Assembly (NCBI RefSeq): GCF_020623625.1 | Contig: NC_060204.1 | Span: forward strand, 970,501-1,034,500 | DNA from: Saccharomycodes ludwigii | Lineage: Eukaryota > Ascomycota > Saccharomycetes > Saccharomycodales > Saccharomycodaceae | Direction of reading: 5' to 3' | Length of the DNA stretch: 64,000 nucleotides | In this document: piece by piece, positions 43,473 to 53,406 of the stretch | Layout: each line of letters opens with the position of its first letter | Numbering within the stretch: position 1 is the stretch's first letter | Made by a program: the position numbers and the translations under genes | Notes under the pieces: generated by a model | What the model was told of the DNA's origin: nothing | The model's database searches: none | Seen by the model: only the letters and a program-made list of their open reading frames with translations

Positions 43473-45206
43473 TGTATTTGGAATGAAAAAAAAGAAAGGA
43501 AAAGAAAAGAAAAGAAATACTAATAAAGTATAACAAATTGATAGTTATATATTTTAATATGGTTAGTATTTGTTGATGATTGTGCGGTTATAGTTTAAGA
43601 GTAAAGTTATAATAAAAGTTTTAGTTGAAATGGACGATAGGGTATAATTCTTTTGAATTAGGTTATAATAGTACCAAGATATTATATTTTGGTTTTAATT
43701 TTAATTTTTTTTTTTTGTTTTTGTTTGTTTTTGGCTGGATGAAATGTTTCACGGGAGGAAAAAATAAATAAATGAATAAAAAGAAACGTTAATCCAAAGA
43801 AAAAAAAAAAAAAAGGATTTGTGACCAAGACACAACATCTGTACATTAAGTTAACAGTTTTTTAAAATAATAAATTTTTTAAAATATTTTTGCACTTTCA
43901 AAAAAAAAAAAAAAAAGGAAAAAGGAAAAAGGAAAAAACACTTGATCACTTTGTAGTTATTATTATTTGCCAATCTTTTGTTTTTATCTCTCTTGTAGAC
44001 CGAAATTTATTTAATGAAGCTTTTACAATTTTAAACCTAAATAACTTTTTTTCCACGCCTTTTATCACTTTATAATTTTACTCTCTTCATATCTAAAAAA
44101 ATTTTTGTCATTTTTATTTTTTTTTTTCCAATTACAACTTTTTGTTCTATTATTCACATTGGTACATTTTTTTTTGTTTCTCTGTTTTTTTTCTTTTTTT
44201 TTTTTTTTTTTATACTTGACATTTTCTGTTTATGATGGGACTTTTTTCTTGTCAGTGTATTTTATCTAATAGTATTATGTTATCTTATATAATTAACATA
44301 TTTTATTAACATTCTACCTTTCATTATTAGAAAAAGATCCAAAGAGAATATAGATAAATGTATGTACAAGTGAGACAATTCAATATATTAGAAAATATTT
44401 TTATACCAGCAACGTGAGTGGTGAACTTTGGGCTATGTTTGGGCAACACTTTAAAGTTATACAATACGAACCTCCTCATTTTTTCTAAACAAATACAAAA
44501 AAAAAAAAAAAAAAAGAAAACAGAGACTGTGGATCAAAATTAGATAATTTACAATTCTTTATTCAACGTCAAATATAATTTGCGTGCTAGTGTTTTTAAA
44601 ATGAAAATAATATTCCAACTGTAGTCAGTAATCCGGGTATTCAATACACAAAAATTTTTCCACACTGGAAATTCTGCTTCCTTATAAATGTTATTTGTTT
44701 TGACGAATTTTATTTATTTACCTATGAAATTGGGAGAATACAACCAGACAATGTTTTGACCGTTAAATTTGGAATTTACAAAGCACGATTGAAAATGCCA
44801 TTTTACAAAGTAGTATTTCGTAATAAGAGTATTTTTGTATTGGAACAAACCTAAATTGAGTGGACCAGTTTTTTTTTGTTTTTTTTTTCCCTTTTTCTTT
44901 TTAGTCTATGAGGTTGGTGGCTTACATTTTCATTAATCATAAAATCACTGGTGCATTTTAAGGAGAGATCTCTTTTAAAAATCCAGACCGAATATGCGGA
45001 ATTATCGAACATTCTGTTTGAATTATTTTCTGTGCATATTTAATTGTTCATTGTTTGCGATATATAAGTGTTTCCCAAATTAGTGTCTGCTGATATTGCT
45101 TTCATGTAATTAAATCTTATTTTACTAACTTTTATTTTTAATTTTTTCCATCCAAGATGGTTTCGTAAATAAATTGTTGATTACTAGTAGAAAAAAAATA
45201 TTCAAA
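43473..45206. other. Long divergent region TSR1/RPS29, probably containing the RPS29 promoter and a 5'-UTR intron
   Basis: The 1.73-kb gap is unusually long for a ribosomal protein gene promoter. The left half is homopolymer-rich. The part from about 44380 to 45120 is less repetitive and is the candidate intron described separately. A TATATAAT box lies at about 44286. Frames here (such as 43890-44075) lack any family signature. Confidence 0.55.
44360..45190 (+). other. Candidate 5'-UTR intron of RPS29
   Basis: A perfect yeast 5' splice site, GTATGT, is at 44360-44365, and a perfect branch point, TACTAAC, at 45123-45129. A pyrimidine-rich stretch and TAG acceptors at 45185-45187 and 45188-45190 follow, with an earlier AAG at 45154-45156. 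Splicing to 45190 would leave a 16-base leader to the ATG and remove a short upstream ORF (ATG at 45157). The predicted intron is about 830 nt. S. cerevisiae RPS29A and RPS29B have no intron as far as I know, so this is inference from splice signals and spacing. Confidence 0.5.
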
Positions 45207-45377
45207 ATGGCTCACGAAAACGTTTGGTTCTCCCACCCAAGAAACTATGGTAAAGGTTCTCGTCAATGTCGTGTCTGTGCTTCTCACAATGGTTTGATTA
45301 GAAAGTACGGTTTAAACATCTGTCGTCAATGTTTCAGAGAAAGAGCCAAGGACATTGGTTTTTACAAGTACCGTTAA
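45207..45377 (+). CDS. RPS29: 40S ribosomal protein S29 (uS14)
   Basis: This 56-aa zinc-ribbon protein sits in the 40S head near the mRNA channel. The sequence [20 protein letters not shown], then C21-x2-C24 and C39-x2-C42, and the end GFYKYR match eukaryotic uS14 along its whole length. The frame is open upstream to an ATG at 45174, but the conserved start is at 45207 with AAA before it. Codons are of the highly expressed type. S. cerevisiae has two copies, RPS29A (YLR388W) and RPS29B (YDL061C), in the two regions that are merged here, so this single copy sits at their common ancestral position. Confidence 0.98.
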   Translation: MAHENVWFSHPRNYGKGSRQCRVCASHNGLIRKYGLNICRQCFRERAKDIGFYKYR

Positions 45378-45925
45378 AGAAAGAAAGATATGGATTGCTT
45401 GTTTGGTTTAAATAATACATATTACGACACCTCATTAGCAAGTTTTTGTGAAGTTTTCATTTAATTTTTTTGTCCATTTTTCTTTTTAATATATATATAT
45501 TTATATATTACATCTTTCCAAATAAAACCTTTTTTTTTTTTTTCTCTTTAATAAAAATAAGATTATCTTCTTTTATTATGCTTAACGCAGTAGAATTTGA
45601 ATTTATAGTTGAGACTTAAAGCGTGTTAATCGGCAACATTTTAAATATTATTTACTGAGTGTTTTTTTTATCTTTTTTATAAAATGCTTTAATACAAAGG
45701 GAAAAAAAAAGCCCTATTTATATTAATAAAAATCTAACCAAGTTTGAAAAAAAAAAAAAAGAAATGTAAATTTGGAAAAAAAAAAAATTAAAAAAAAAAA
45801 AAAACAAAAAAAAATATTTAATAAAAGTTAGTAATTAGCGCATATAAATAGGAAACATTTTCTATAATCTGTTATTTTATACAAGCCCTTTTTTATCAAA
45901 TTTATCTTTTATTTTCTTCCTTTTC
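45378..45925. other. Spacer RPS29-snR34
   Basis: The 548 bases hold the RPS29 3' region, several poly(A) runs (45748-45813) and, at 45843-45850, a TATAAATA box placed about 80-110 bases before the snoRNA. No coding region is seen. Confidence 0.55.
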
Positions 45926-46210
45926 TTCAGCTTTTTTGGAAAAAATTCTAAAAAGGCTGAATCAAAAATTTACCGGAAACATTGCCACAGTCGGTCGCTT
46001 CATTGCCTTTGTACTGCATTTAGACCGATTGCCAGAAAAGTTTTTGTTACAAACAAACTTTCTTGGGTTTCCCAGAGCAGAATCCAAATATCTAGACTAC
46101 GGTTGGGGTATTTGTTGTACGGATAGGAAGTTCGTGGACCGTGTGTTCATTATAGTCTCATGCCAGAGACTTTGAATGATAGTCCAGGAATGTCGAAAGA
46201 AGTTACAACA
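45926..46210 (+). ncRNA. snR34: Box H/ACA snoRNA, snR34 homologue
   Basis: S. cerevisiae snR34 lies between RPS29A and STE23 and guides 25S rRNA pseudouridines 2826 and 2880. The sequence here supports the same gene. Hairpin one has a stem GTCGGTC/GACCGAT (45990-45996, 46023-46029) bracketed by TTGCCAC (45982-45988) and GCCAG (46031-46035), which pair with rRNA on the two sides of U2826. AAACAA (46051-46056) fits the H box. Hairpin two has stem AGTCTC/GAGACT, with GTGGAC (46134-46139) and TCCA (46183-46186) complementary to the flanks of U2880. A terminal ACA is at 46205-46207. The second pocket is less regular, and spacing to ACA is longer than the usual 14-16, so the 3' end is uncertain. 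A 12-bp hairpin at 45926-45961 may be a processing signal outside the mature RNA. Confidence 0.75.
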
Positions 46211-46383
46211 TTTTATAATTTTATTTTTACGAAAACTTAAACTCTTTGTAAAAGAAAAAAATATGAAAAAATAGAGACAATCAAAAGCTACTTAAAAAAA
46301 AAAAAAAAAAAAAAAAAAGAAAAACTTATATTCATACAGAATAAACAAAAAGAGTTACAAGCTAAAAATGCAAATGTTAATTC

Positions 46384-49359
46384 TCACAATTTGGGTTCAA
46401 CTACTTTAATCTTTTTAATTGGTTTTGGCAAGGAGCCCAATGGCATATTCAGTTTGAATTCTTGAACATCTTGAATTTTCACACAATCTTCAAGGATGAT
46501 GGAATGTTCTCCTGATTTACCATTTTTTTTAGATTTCAAATGAATAATTAATTTTTCATCATTTTTCAAAATACAATTGTTGTAAAAAGCTTTAATATTT
46601 TCCAATGTGATGGTTGCAACGATTCTGGCACGACGTTCGTTTTTCTCAAAATTCAAATCGCCACTTGAAATTGCATTATTAAATCTTGATGTTTCTTCGC
46701 CTAAATTTTTAAATTTCTGGGATAAAGTACCAATAACACCCCTCTTAATAGCTTCGAAGTCCTCAACTGTCATTTTATTTAAAACTTCATGTATTGTATG
46801 TTTAATAAAATGATAAATACGAGATTCAACATAGTTGGAAGTATATTCACTTTGAACTAAAATCCTTAGGAAGTAATATGGCGAGGTTGGAGAAAGCGTC
46901 CCACTGAAAACAACATAACCCAACTGTTCAATAGTACGTAGTTGGTTAAAACAAGGCTCATGGATAATTTGTGTAAAAAGTTCCATTAGAGCACCTGTTT
47001 CCTCTTGAGCAGTAAAATCAAGGTCATTCAAAATGCCGTCGCCAACATTTTCACTAATCTGAACAGTGTATTGGATACAGGAGTTAATATTTTCCTTATC
47101 AGCCAGTCCTTTTATAAATCTATATTTATCGTTGATAACAATAGATCTTTGTAACCCTTCTTCCAATTTTTGTAGAGAAGAACCGTCAAGAACTTCTAAT
47201 ATCTGCGAATTAATTTCAATTGATTCAGAGGCATTGAAATTACCGTGCACAATTGTTTCGACAAATATCTCTTTGAAAATTAGTTTTTCAAACAATTTCA
47301 AATCTTCAAATTCTATTTCTGCCAGCGCCTTTAACTTATCATTGATTAAATAGCTACGTTCGTGGATAAGATTTGACCAAATGGAAGAAATTTGTTGATA
47401 TGGAACATTATATAAAGAGTTCTCAAAATTTTGGATTAATTTTTGTTTAAAGACTTTAAATCTGTCAAAAGTACTCTCAAAATTTTTAACACCTAACAAA
47501 AATTGCAAAATTAATTTTTGAGCCTTTTCGTTATAACCATAAAATGTGATTGTTAGCCCAGAATTAGTTTTCGATAAATTAATGGTTAGGTCAGCAATGC
47601 TGGCATCGTAGATAATGGTTGAATTTAGATGATCATTCACCAAATTACAAAAAAGAGATGTCAACACATTGTTTTTCAAAGTACAATAAGTGAAGGGCAA
47701 CGTTAGCATATGGATAACATAACCCCTGGGAACACCAAATCTATCATCCTTTTTAAACCATAATTTTGTGGCTGCATTAGATTGCAATAGATATGGTGCC
47801 TTTAAAGGTTCGATGCCCTCTGGAATTGGATCAACATGGAAATTCGTGGTGATATAAGGGTTTTTTCTTGGCAAATGTAAACTATGGTTTTCGGGTAAAT
47901 TTTCTAAAGTGTCGATGAAATCGTCAGAATAAGGTACGACAGCATATTGAGTGCCGTACCATTTTTCTACTAAATTCGTCTTGACATGGCGAGAAATTAA
48001 AACTATCCTAGAGTTTTCTACGGTTAAGTAGGACAAATAATTTTCAATTTCATCGGCATCATATTTATCCAACAAATTTGTGGCCAATATCTTGTTAGGT
48101 GGGATATAACTATCCTTTTCTAAAGACTTGGATAAATGTGATACAGTAGAAGATGGTCTGGTTTTTTGTTTGAATTTAAAAGATGCGTATTCTATATCTT
48201 GTAACTCTTCAAAAATCCATTTTTTAGGGATACCACTGTGTTTCATCATTTCTATATACTGGAAACAAGCTTCGACAACTTTTTCATAGTTTTCAATACC
48301 TTTTGGAGTCAAATCAATGTGTATAGACAAAGACCCATTATCTGGAGAAATAGTGTGCCCACCACAACTCAAATTATGTGCCCAAGCTTTTTCCTTTAAA
48401 TATGACAATAACGAACCTTCGCCCTCGTGGCCAATCAAATGACTGAAATAATGTTGTGGTTTGAGTTCCCATAATTGATCAACATCTGGAGCTTTAAACA
48501 TTATTTCTAATTTTTTCAAATCTTTTACAGGTTTAACGTAAATAATTTTTTGTAAGAATTCAGGGATAAATAAATCAAAATCGTAATTATCATGTGGGAC
48601 CTCCAAGTCTTTGTTACTAATATTTTGGAAAAGCTCGTAACACCAGTCACTCAAAGTATCCAAATCTTCTCTACCCAAGACACATAATTTCATTAAATTA
48701 GCAGAATAATATTTATTGTGAAACTTCAACAATTCTTGTCTAACATCAATCCCATTCTGGACAGGAATTTTATCCAATGTTTGTAAATTCCCCGTAGAAA
48801 ATTTATGATAGGGATGTTTAGGATTTGTTAGAGTTTTTTCAAGTTGAAATAGTCTCCACGTATCATTTTGCAAATTTTTTTTGTTTTCACTATCAACTGC
48901 GTTTATTTCCTTTGCGGTGCTGTCATTATTAAACAATGGGCATGAAAAAAATCCGGAAAATCTATCCAAAGCACCTTTTAAATGATCATGGTTAACTTGG
49001 AAATAGTAATTGGTATTCATAGAGCTAGTATACGCATTAGAATCACCACCGTGTTTATTTAAAAATTTGCTGTACTCATTTTCATCGGGAAATTTTTCAG
49101 ATCCCATAAATAATAGATGTTCACAAAAATGAGCTAGACCTGGCAATTCGTCAGGGTCTTGGAAAGAACCAATGTGGACATCCATGGAAGCAGCTGATTT
49201 GTCTGTGGTAGTATCTTGTATAACCAAACACCTTAATTTATTTGGTAGTTGAATATATCTATAAGATCTATCATCTATATCAGATTTTAAAAAATTAGAT
49301 TCCAATATTTTGTACGGCATTTGTTTAGGAATTGCCGTGCTGATCTTCTTAATAAGCAT
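46384..49359 (-). CDS. STE23: Insulin-degrading-enzyme family metalloprotease Ste23
   Basis: Ste23 is an M16 zinc metalloprotease that can make the N-terminal cut of a-factor precursor alongside Axl1 and also degrades peptides. The 991-aa protein carries the inverted zinc motif HFCEH at residues 77-81 and the third ligand Glu158 (AVDSENK), spaced as in human IDE. Other family blocks are GLAHFCEHLLFMGSEKFPDENEYSKFL, HGGDSNAYTSSMNTNYYF, and the C-terminal half's FNQLRTIEQLGYVVFSG. Length is near S. cerevisiae (1027 aa). The minus-strand orientation next to RPS29/snR34 equals YLR389C. It diverges from ECM19. Confidence 0.96.
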   Translation of the reverse strand: MLIKKISTAIPKQMPYKILESNFLKSDIDDRSYRYIQLPNKLRCLVIQDTTTDKSAASMDVHIGSFQDPDELPGLAHFCEHLLFMGSEKFPDENEYSKFLNKHGGDSNAYTSSMNTNYYFQVNHDHLKGALDRFSGFFSCPLFNNDSTAKEINAVDSENKKNLQNDTWRLFQLEKTLTNPKHPYHKFSTGNLQTLDKIPVQNGIDVRQELLKFHNKYYSANLMKLCVLGREDLDTLSDWCYELFQNISNKDLEVPHDNYDFDLFIPEFLQKIIYVKPVKDLKKLEIMFKAPDVDQLWELKPQHYFSHLIGHEGEGSLLSYLKEKAWAHNLSCGGHTISPDNGSLSIHIDLTPKGIENYEKVVEACFQYIEMMKHSGIPKKWIFEELQDIEYASFKFKQKTRPSSTVSHLSKSLEKDSYIPPNKILATNLLDKYDADEIENYLSYLTVENSRIVLISRHVKTNLVEKWYGTQYAVVPYSDDFIDTLENLPENHSLHLPRKNPYITTNFHVDPIPEGIEPLKAPYLLQSNAATKLWFKKDDRFGVPRGYVIHMLTLPFTYCTLKNNVLTSLFCNLVNDHLNSTIIYDASIADLTINLSKTNSGLTITFYGYNEKAQKLILQFLLGVKNFESTFDRFKVFKQKLIQNFENSLYNVPYQQISSIWSNLIHERSYLINDKLKALAEIEFEDLKLFEKLIFKEIFVETIVHGNFNASESIEINSQILEVLDGSSLQKLEEGLQRSIVINDKYRFIKGLADKENINSCIQYTVQISENVGDGILNDLDFTAQEETGALMELFTQIIHEPCFNQLRTIEQLGYVVFSGTLSPTSPYYFLRILVQSEYTSNYVESRIYHFIKHTIHEVLNKMTVEDFEAIKRGVIGTLSQKFKNLGEETSRFNNAISSGDLNFEKNERRARIVATITLENIKAFYNNCILKNDEKLIIHLKSKKNGKSGEHSIILEDCVKIQDVQEFKLNMPLGSLPKPIKKIKVVEPKL

Positions 49360-49725
49360 AGATGTTCAGTTGTATAAGTTCTGATGTTTGGCAAGCTTGT
49401 TGTTGTATCTAAAAGTGTGAATTGAGGAAAACCAAAAGAAGAATTTCGTTACAATAATAAAAATTTTCTATTTTTATAGGAAGCAAATTGAAAAAAAAAA
49501 AAAAAAAAAAAAAAAGGGTCAAAGATCGTATATTTTTACCCGGTTTTGCTGTTTTTTTTTATTTTATTTTTTTTTTTTCAATTTTGTTTAAGAAAAGCTT
49601 TCGTATTCAATCTTCTTCCCACCCAGCCAACAGAAACTTTACCCTTTTTTTAAACATTTCTTGTGAAATAATGTCTATCAAAGTATAAGAAAAACCAACA
49701 ACATATGGCAATATAAGCATTAAAA
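49360..49725. promoter_or_regulatory. Divergent promoter region STE23/ECM19 with Reb1-type site
   Basis: The 366 bases contain a poly(A) run (49491-49515) and TTACCCGG at 49536-49543, a good match to the Reb1 core TTACCCG, about 185 bases before the ECM19 ATG. The 66-aa frame at 49488 is poly-lysine plus noise. Confidence 0.5.
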
Positions 49726-50007
49726 ATGGGTAGATTAAAAAGTTTTGATTTAACAGTATTGGGTGTTATATTTATTGCAGGTATTTATACTGGTACCAAA
49801 TTTTTTGAACCAATTGTTATTGATCAATTGAAAAAGGATGGCAATTTAAGAACTGATATTGAAGTTCCATTATATGATGATTCAGGTAATCCATTAGTTC
49901 CGAAGAATATGATGAATATTAAAGATGAACTGACTAGGGTTAGCGAAGAAAGAAACAAAGAACGTGTTTTTAAGGAAGAACAATTTCAACAACAAAATAA
50001 AAAATAA
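49726..50007 (+). CDS. ECM19: Small membrane protein Ecm19 (probable)
   Basis: This 93-aa protein has one hydrophobic segment at residues 8-24 (FDLTVLGVIFIAGIYTG), then KFFEPIVIDQLKKDGNLRTDIEVP and a charged coiled tail (KDELTRVSEERNKERVF). It occupies the place of YLR390W (ECM19), between STE23 and the SYO1/CCW14 genes and on the expected strand. ECM19 is a poorly characterised gene (112 aa) named from a cell-wall screen, with reports of mitochondrial location. The FEPIV..QL.KDGNLR block looks like a conserved core. The molecular role is unknown. Confidence 0.78.
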   Translation: MGRLKSFDLTVLGVIFIAGIYTGTKFFEPIVIDQLKKDGNLRTDIEVPLYDDSGNPLVPKNMMNIKDELTRVSEERNKERVFKEEQFQQQNKK

Positions 50008-50191
50008 ATACAGTACAGTGTATATAACTAGACATGGAATTAGTTATTTACATAAGATATTAAGATCTTTTTTGTTAACAAAAGTGGTGTAGCACATACA
50101 TGTATATATTATATTTCAAATTTCTGTGCAGTTAATTACTTGGCTTGCATTTATTGTGAATTCGGTTTGGATTAATTGCACTTTTCTTTTT

Positions 50192-50223
<32 letters not shown>

Positions 50224-50517
50224 TTTCTTTTTCATCTCGTCATATTAAAAAAAAAAAAAAAAAAAAAAATAGAATGTCGAACAAACACATTTCCAGCTTA
50301 ACTTTTTTTCTTTTTTTTTTTTTATTTTCCTTAAGAAAAGTCTTTTTCTTGTGTGTCTTATATTATTGCGACTGGTTCCTTAAACTTTTTACTCTTTTAT
50401 ATATCTGTTCCCTTCTGTAATTAAATTCTTTCCATTTTTTTTGATCTCTTTTTTTTTCTCTCTCTTTTTGACATCGTTCTCTAATAAAAAACACAATAGC
50501 TCCCATAACAACCTAAG
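50008..50517. other. Spacer ECM19-SYO1
   Basis: The 510 bases show (CTTTTT)n repeats (50202-50235), a poly(A) run (50249-50270) and further T-rich tracts. No gene is seen. Confidence 0.6.
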
Positions 50518-52416
50518 ATGGGTAGATCAAAGAAAAGATCCAGAAATGCTAGAAAATTGGCATCTCCTTTAGAAAACAACAATAAAGAAAATGAAGCCAA
50601 ACAATTGGCCAAAATCATGCCATTACTACAAAATTTGCAGAGTGTTGTTCCTAATGAAAAAACAATGGCATTGTCTAGCATTTCTTTATTGTGTGAAGAT
50701 CCTCATTGGAGACAATTGTTTTTAAAACAAAAAATAATAAATATAATAATGGCCAAGCTGATAAATGATTCTAATACGGAAATAGTAGTTGATTCTATGG
50801 GTTTGTTAAGAAATTTATGCATCGAAGAAGGTTATGATGTCTGTACCTACTTATATCGATTAGATGTTTGGATCACTATAAAAAATGGGTTGTCTAAAGT
50901 CGAGCAAAGTATAAACTTTTTAGAAAATAATACTTCAAATAATAACAATTTAAAGAGTGAAAGCATTAGGCTAGTATTTGCTTATGCTGATAATTTAATA
51001 AGTTTGATTGTGGCTTTATCTAACGGGAATGAACAGTTTTTTCAAGATATTATCAATAGTGATAAATTAGAACTTATTTTTCAAAATATTACCAAGATAT
51101 TGAGTTATGGCGTCAGCACTAATAATGCTTTAAATTTGAAGATCCCTATCAATTTGTTTAACAGTATTTTAGATTTACTCTATAGTTTTAGTTCAGAATC
51201 TCTCGATTTCATCGATTTGTTAGGTAAAAACGAATACCTTTCGCAATTTATTGAACAAATGATTGAACACAAGAATGATAATAGTCACTATAATGAATTA
51301 ACCTGTGTTTTGATCGAAGGTCTTCATTTGCAGCTTTTAGATTTAAGAATAACATTAGATCAAGCTTGTAAAATAAGCAACAACGTGTGTTCTATAATTA
51401 ATAATAAAATCGACATCACCATGTTACAATCCGATTTAAAATTATTAAACGAAGAAATCCCCTCATCATCAGATTCAAACATTGGTTCCAAGATTAAAGA
51501 ATTGAGCAAGAAAAGAGAGTCCACTACGGTAAAGGTTCAAGCCATCGAATTAGGCATGGATGTAATCACCGCCATTTTAGAGATACTTGGTTCTCAGCTA
51601 GAGGAGAATCCCACCAACATTAATACTAGTGATATATTTTCACAATTTATTAATTCGCTACCTGCTTTCTTGCACAAACTTTACACTGGGTTTGAAAGTG
51701 CTACTAGTTCCATATTGACTGGGCTGAAAACTAGAATTTTAATATGTTGGAATAATTATTTGTGGGTATTATTGAATTTGTCAGAAAACGGAGTTTTTGA
51801 TTTGCCTGACTCTTCAATTTGGAAAAATTTATTACAAGATTTAAACGGCAATGCTGGGAATATTGATGAAGATGGGTTTGAGGTTGCTAAATATGGATGT
51901 TTGTGGGCTTTATTGAAATCCAACACTTTGCTTGTGTTAAGAGAGATACCCGAACCATTAACGTTGGCCACTTCGTTAATAACTCTGTATAAAACTAATT
52001 CAACTGAAGATAAATGTAGTACTAAAGGTGATTCTAGTAGTATCGAATTGAAACAAAGGTTAATAGGATGCTTAGCATGCTTGGGTAAGGTTAATACCGA
52101 ATATAATACTATTATTGGAGATTTTTTCATTAATGAATTATTGGGTAGTTTGGAAACCGAGCCAATACTAATTATTGATTTGTTAAATAGTATATTTGAT
52201 ATTTATGGAGATGCTAGTTATGAATATGATTCAGTCAATTTTGTAGAAAAGGATAGATTATTATTTTTGGAATCTGTTATCAGCAAGCGAATTCAAAATA
52301 TCTTTAAGCTTGTTGACAAAAATAAGGATCCGGGTTTAAAAACTGCTTGTACCAATACTTTGGACATTTTGAACAGTTTTGTTAGATATAAAAAAAATGA
52401 GGGAGATAATAATTAA
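50518..52416 (+). CDS. SYO1: Ribosomal protein import adaptor Syo1
   Basis: Syo1 escorts Rpl5 and Rpl11 together into the nucleus with Kap104 and passes them to the 5S RNP. The 632-aa protein begins MGRSKKRSRNARKLASP, a basic stretch serving as a Kap104-type nuclear signal, and then forms ARM/HEAT repeats (LLQNLQSVVPNEKTMALSSI, TEIVVDSMGLLRNLCIEEG). The length is close to S. cerevisiae (620 aa). Position and strand match YDL063C, convergent with UBC9 and 88 bases away. Confidence 0.92.
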   Translation: MGRSKKRSRNARKLASPLENNNKENEAKQLAKIMPLLQNLQSVVPNEKTMALSSISLLCEDPHWRQLFLKQKIINIIMAKLINDSNTEIVVDSMGLLRNLCIEEGYDVCTYLYRLDVWITIKNGLSKVEQSINFLENNTSNNNNLKSESIRLVFAYADNLISLIVALSNGNEQFFQDIINSDKLELIFQNITKILSYGVSTNNALNLKIPINLFNSILDLLYSFSSESLDFIDLLGKNEYLSQFIEQMIEHKNDNSHYNELTCVLIEGLHLQLLDLRITLDQACKISNNVCSIINNKIDITMLQSDLKLLNEEIPSSSDSNIGSKIKELSKKRESTTVKVQAIELGMDVITAILEILGSQLEENPTNINTSDIFSQFINSLPAFLHKLYTGFESATSSILTGLKTRILICWNNYLWVLLNLSENGVFDLPDSSIWKNLLQDLNGNAGNIDEDGFEVAKYGCLWALLKSNTLLVLREIPEPLTLATSLITLYKTNSTEDKCSTKGDSSSIELKQRLIGCLACLGKVNTEYNTIIGDFFINELLGSLETEPILIIDLLNSIFDIYGDASYEYDSVNFVEKDRLLFLESVISKRIQNIFKLVDKNKDPGLKTACTNTLDILNSFVRYKKNEGDNN

Positions 52417-52504
52417 GAGTTATATATATATATATATATAGTATCTAAATGTATACAACGATGCTAGTGCATTCGTATTTGAATTATAATAAAGACATAT
52501 ATCG

Positions 52505-52978
52505 CTATTTAGGATATTTTCTTGCTTGTTCCAAAACTTTAGTTTCGTATTCTTTAATATTTCTACTAAAAGCTCTCCAAGCTGGTTCCTGAGCAGGAGA
52601 ATTTGGATTTGGATTTTCTAGTAAACTTTGAATACCCAAAACTATTTGTTTTAAAGTGATAGCTGGTCTCCAATCTTGACTTTCATTTAAAATGCTTAAA
52701 CATATGGTGCCGCTGGGATAGACATTCGGATGATAAAACCCAGCGGGAAATTTAACTTTCGGCGGTTTACTTGGATAATCATTTGGATATTCTATAGTTA
52801 TTGGAAAACAACCTTGTCCCCATATCGTATTTTCTTTTCCTGGAATACCTGCATCCCATCGTTGCATATTTAAGGAGCCATCTGAGTTTTTGGTAGGTTT
52901 GGCCCAAAATCCAAATGGGTGATCTTTACGCCATTTTTTTCTTTCTTCTTGTAAACGTTGTAGACATAAACTACTCAT
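52505..52978 (-). CDS. UBC9: SUMO-conjugating enzyme E2 Ubc9
   Basis: Ubc9 is the sole SUMO E2. It takes SUMO from Aos1-Uba2 and transfers it to lysines in psi-K-x-E sites. The 157-aa protein is full length. It starts [24 protein letters not shown], has the HPN motif at residues 83-85 and the active-site Cys93 in SGTICLSIL, and ends in the family's [15 protein letters not shown] region. Identity with S. cerevisiae Ubc9 is very high. S. cerevisiae UBC9 has an intron, while here the frame is continuous. It sits next to SYO1 and PEX19 as YDL064W does. CST9, another SUMO-pathway gene, lies 8.7 kb to the right. Confidence 0.98.
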   Translation of the reverse strand: MSSLCLQRLQEERKKWRKDHPFGFWAKPTKNSDGSLNMQRWDAGIPGKENTIWGQGCFPITIEYPNDYPSKPPKVKFPAGFYHPNVYPSGTICLSILNESQDWRPAITLKQIVLGIQSLLENPNPNSPAQEPAWRAFSRNIKEYETKVLEQARKYPK

Positions 52979-53406
52979 TATTATTGTTTGTGATATTGTA
53001 TTATATATCTAAGTTTGATTTAACGTTGTGAATATTTTTTTTATTTTTATTTTTATTTTATTTGTTGTTTTTTGTGATTATATTTTTTTGAAAGTTATTT
53101 CGATTGTTTATTATTGAAAAAAAAAAGAAAAATTTACATTAATCAAATTATTAAATTTTTTTTTTTTTTTTTTTGCCGGATTTTGTTATGAAATTTTTTT
53201 TTAACCTAAAAAAGAAAAAAATTGCATAAAATTGCATAAAATCACCACTTTTTTTTTTTTTTTTTTTTTTACTTTTTAAAAGAAATATATATATATATAT
53301 ATAACTGTGTTTCAAATAATCAAAAGAGTAGTTTTAACATATACGTATCAGATATAACAAGTCTTTAATCCTTCATACATACTTTACTGCGTCCATTAAA
53401 TTAATA
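52979..53406. other. Divergent promoter region UBC9/PEX19
   Basis: The 428 bases have poly(T) runs (53157-53174, 53249-53270), a small direct repeat ATTGCATAAA (53220-53241) and a (TA)n patch (53286-53302). No gene is seen. Confidence 0.6.

Noticed and set aside
45936-46175. 79-codon frame between RPS29 and STE23
   Set aside because: It lies over the snR34 homologue, whose stems and guide elements explain the composition; the frame has no protein family features.
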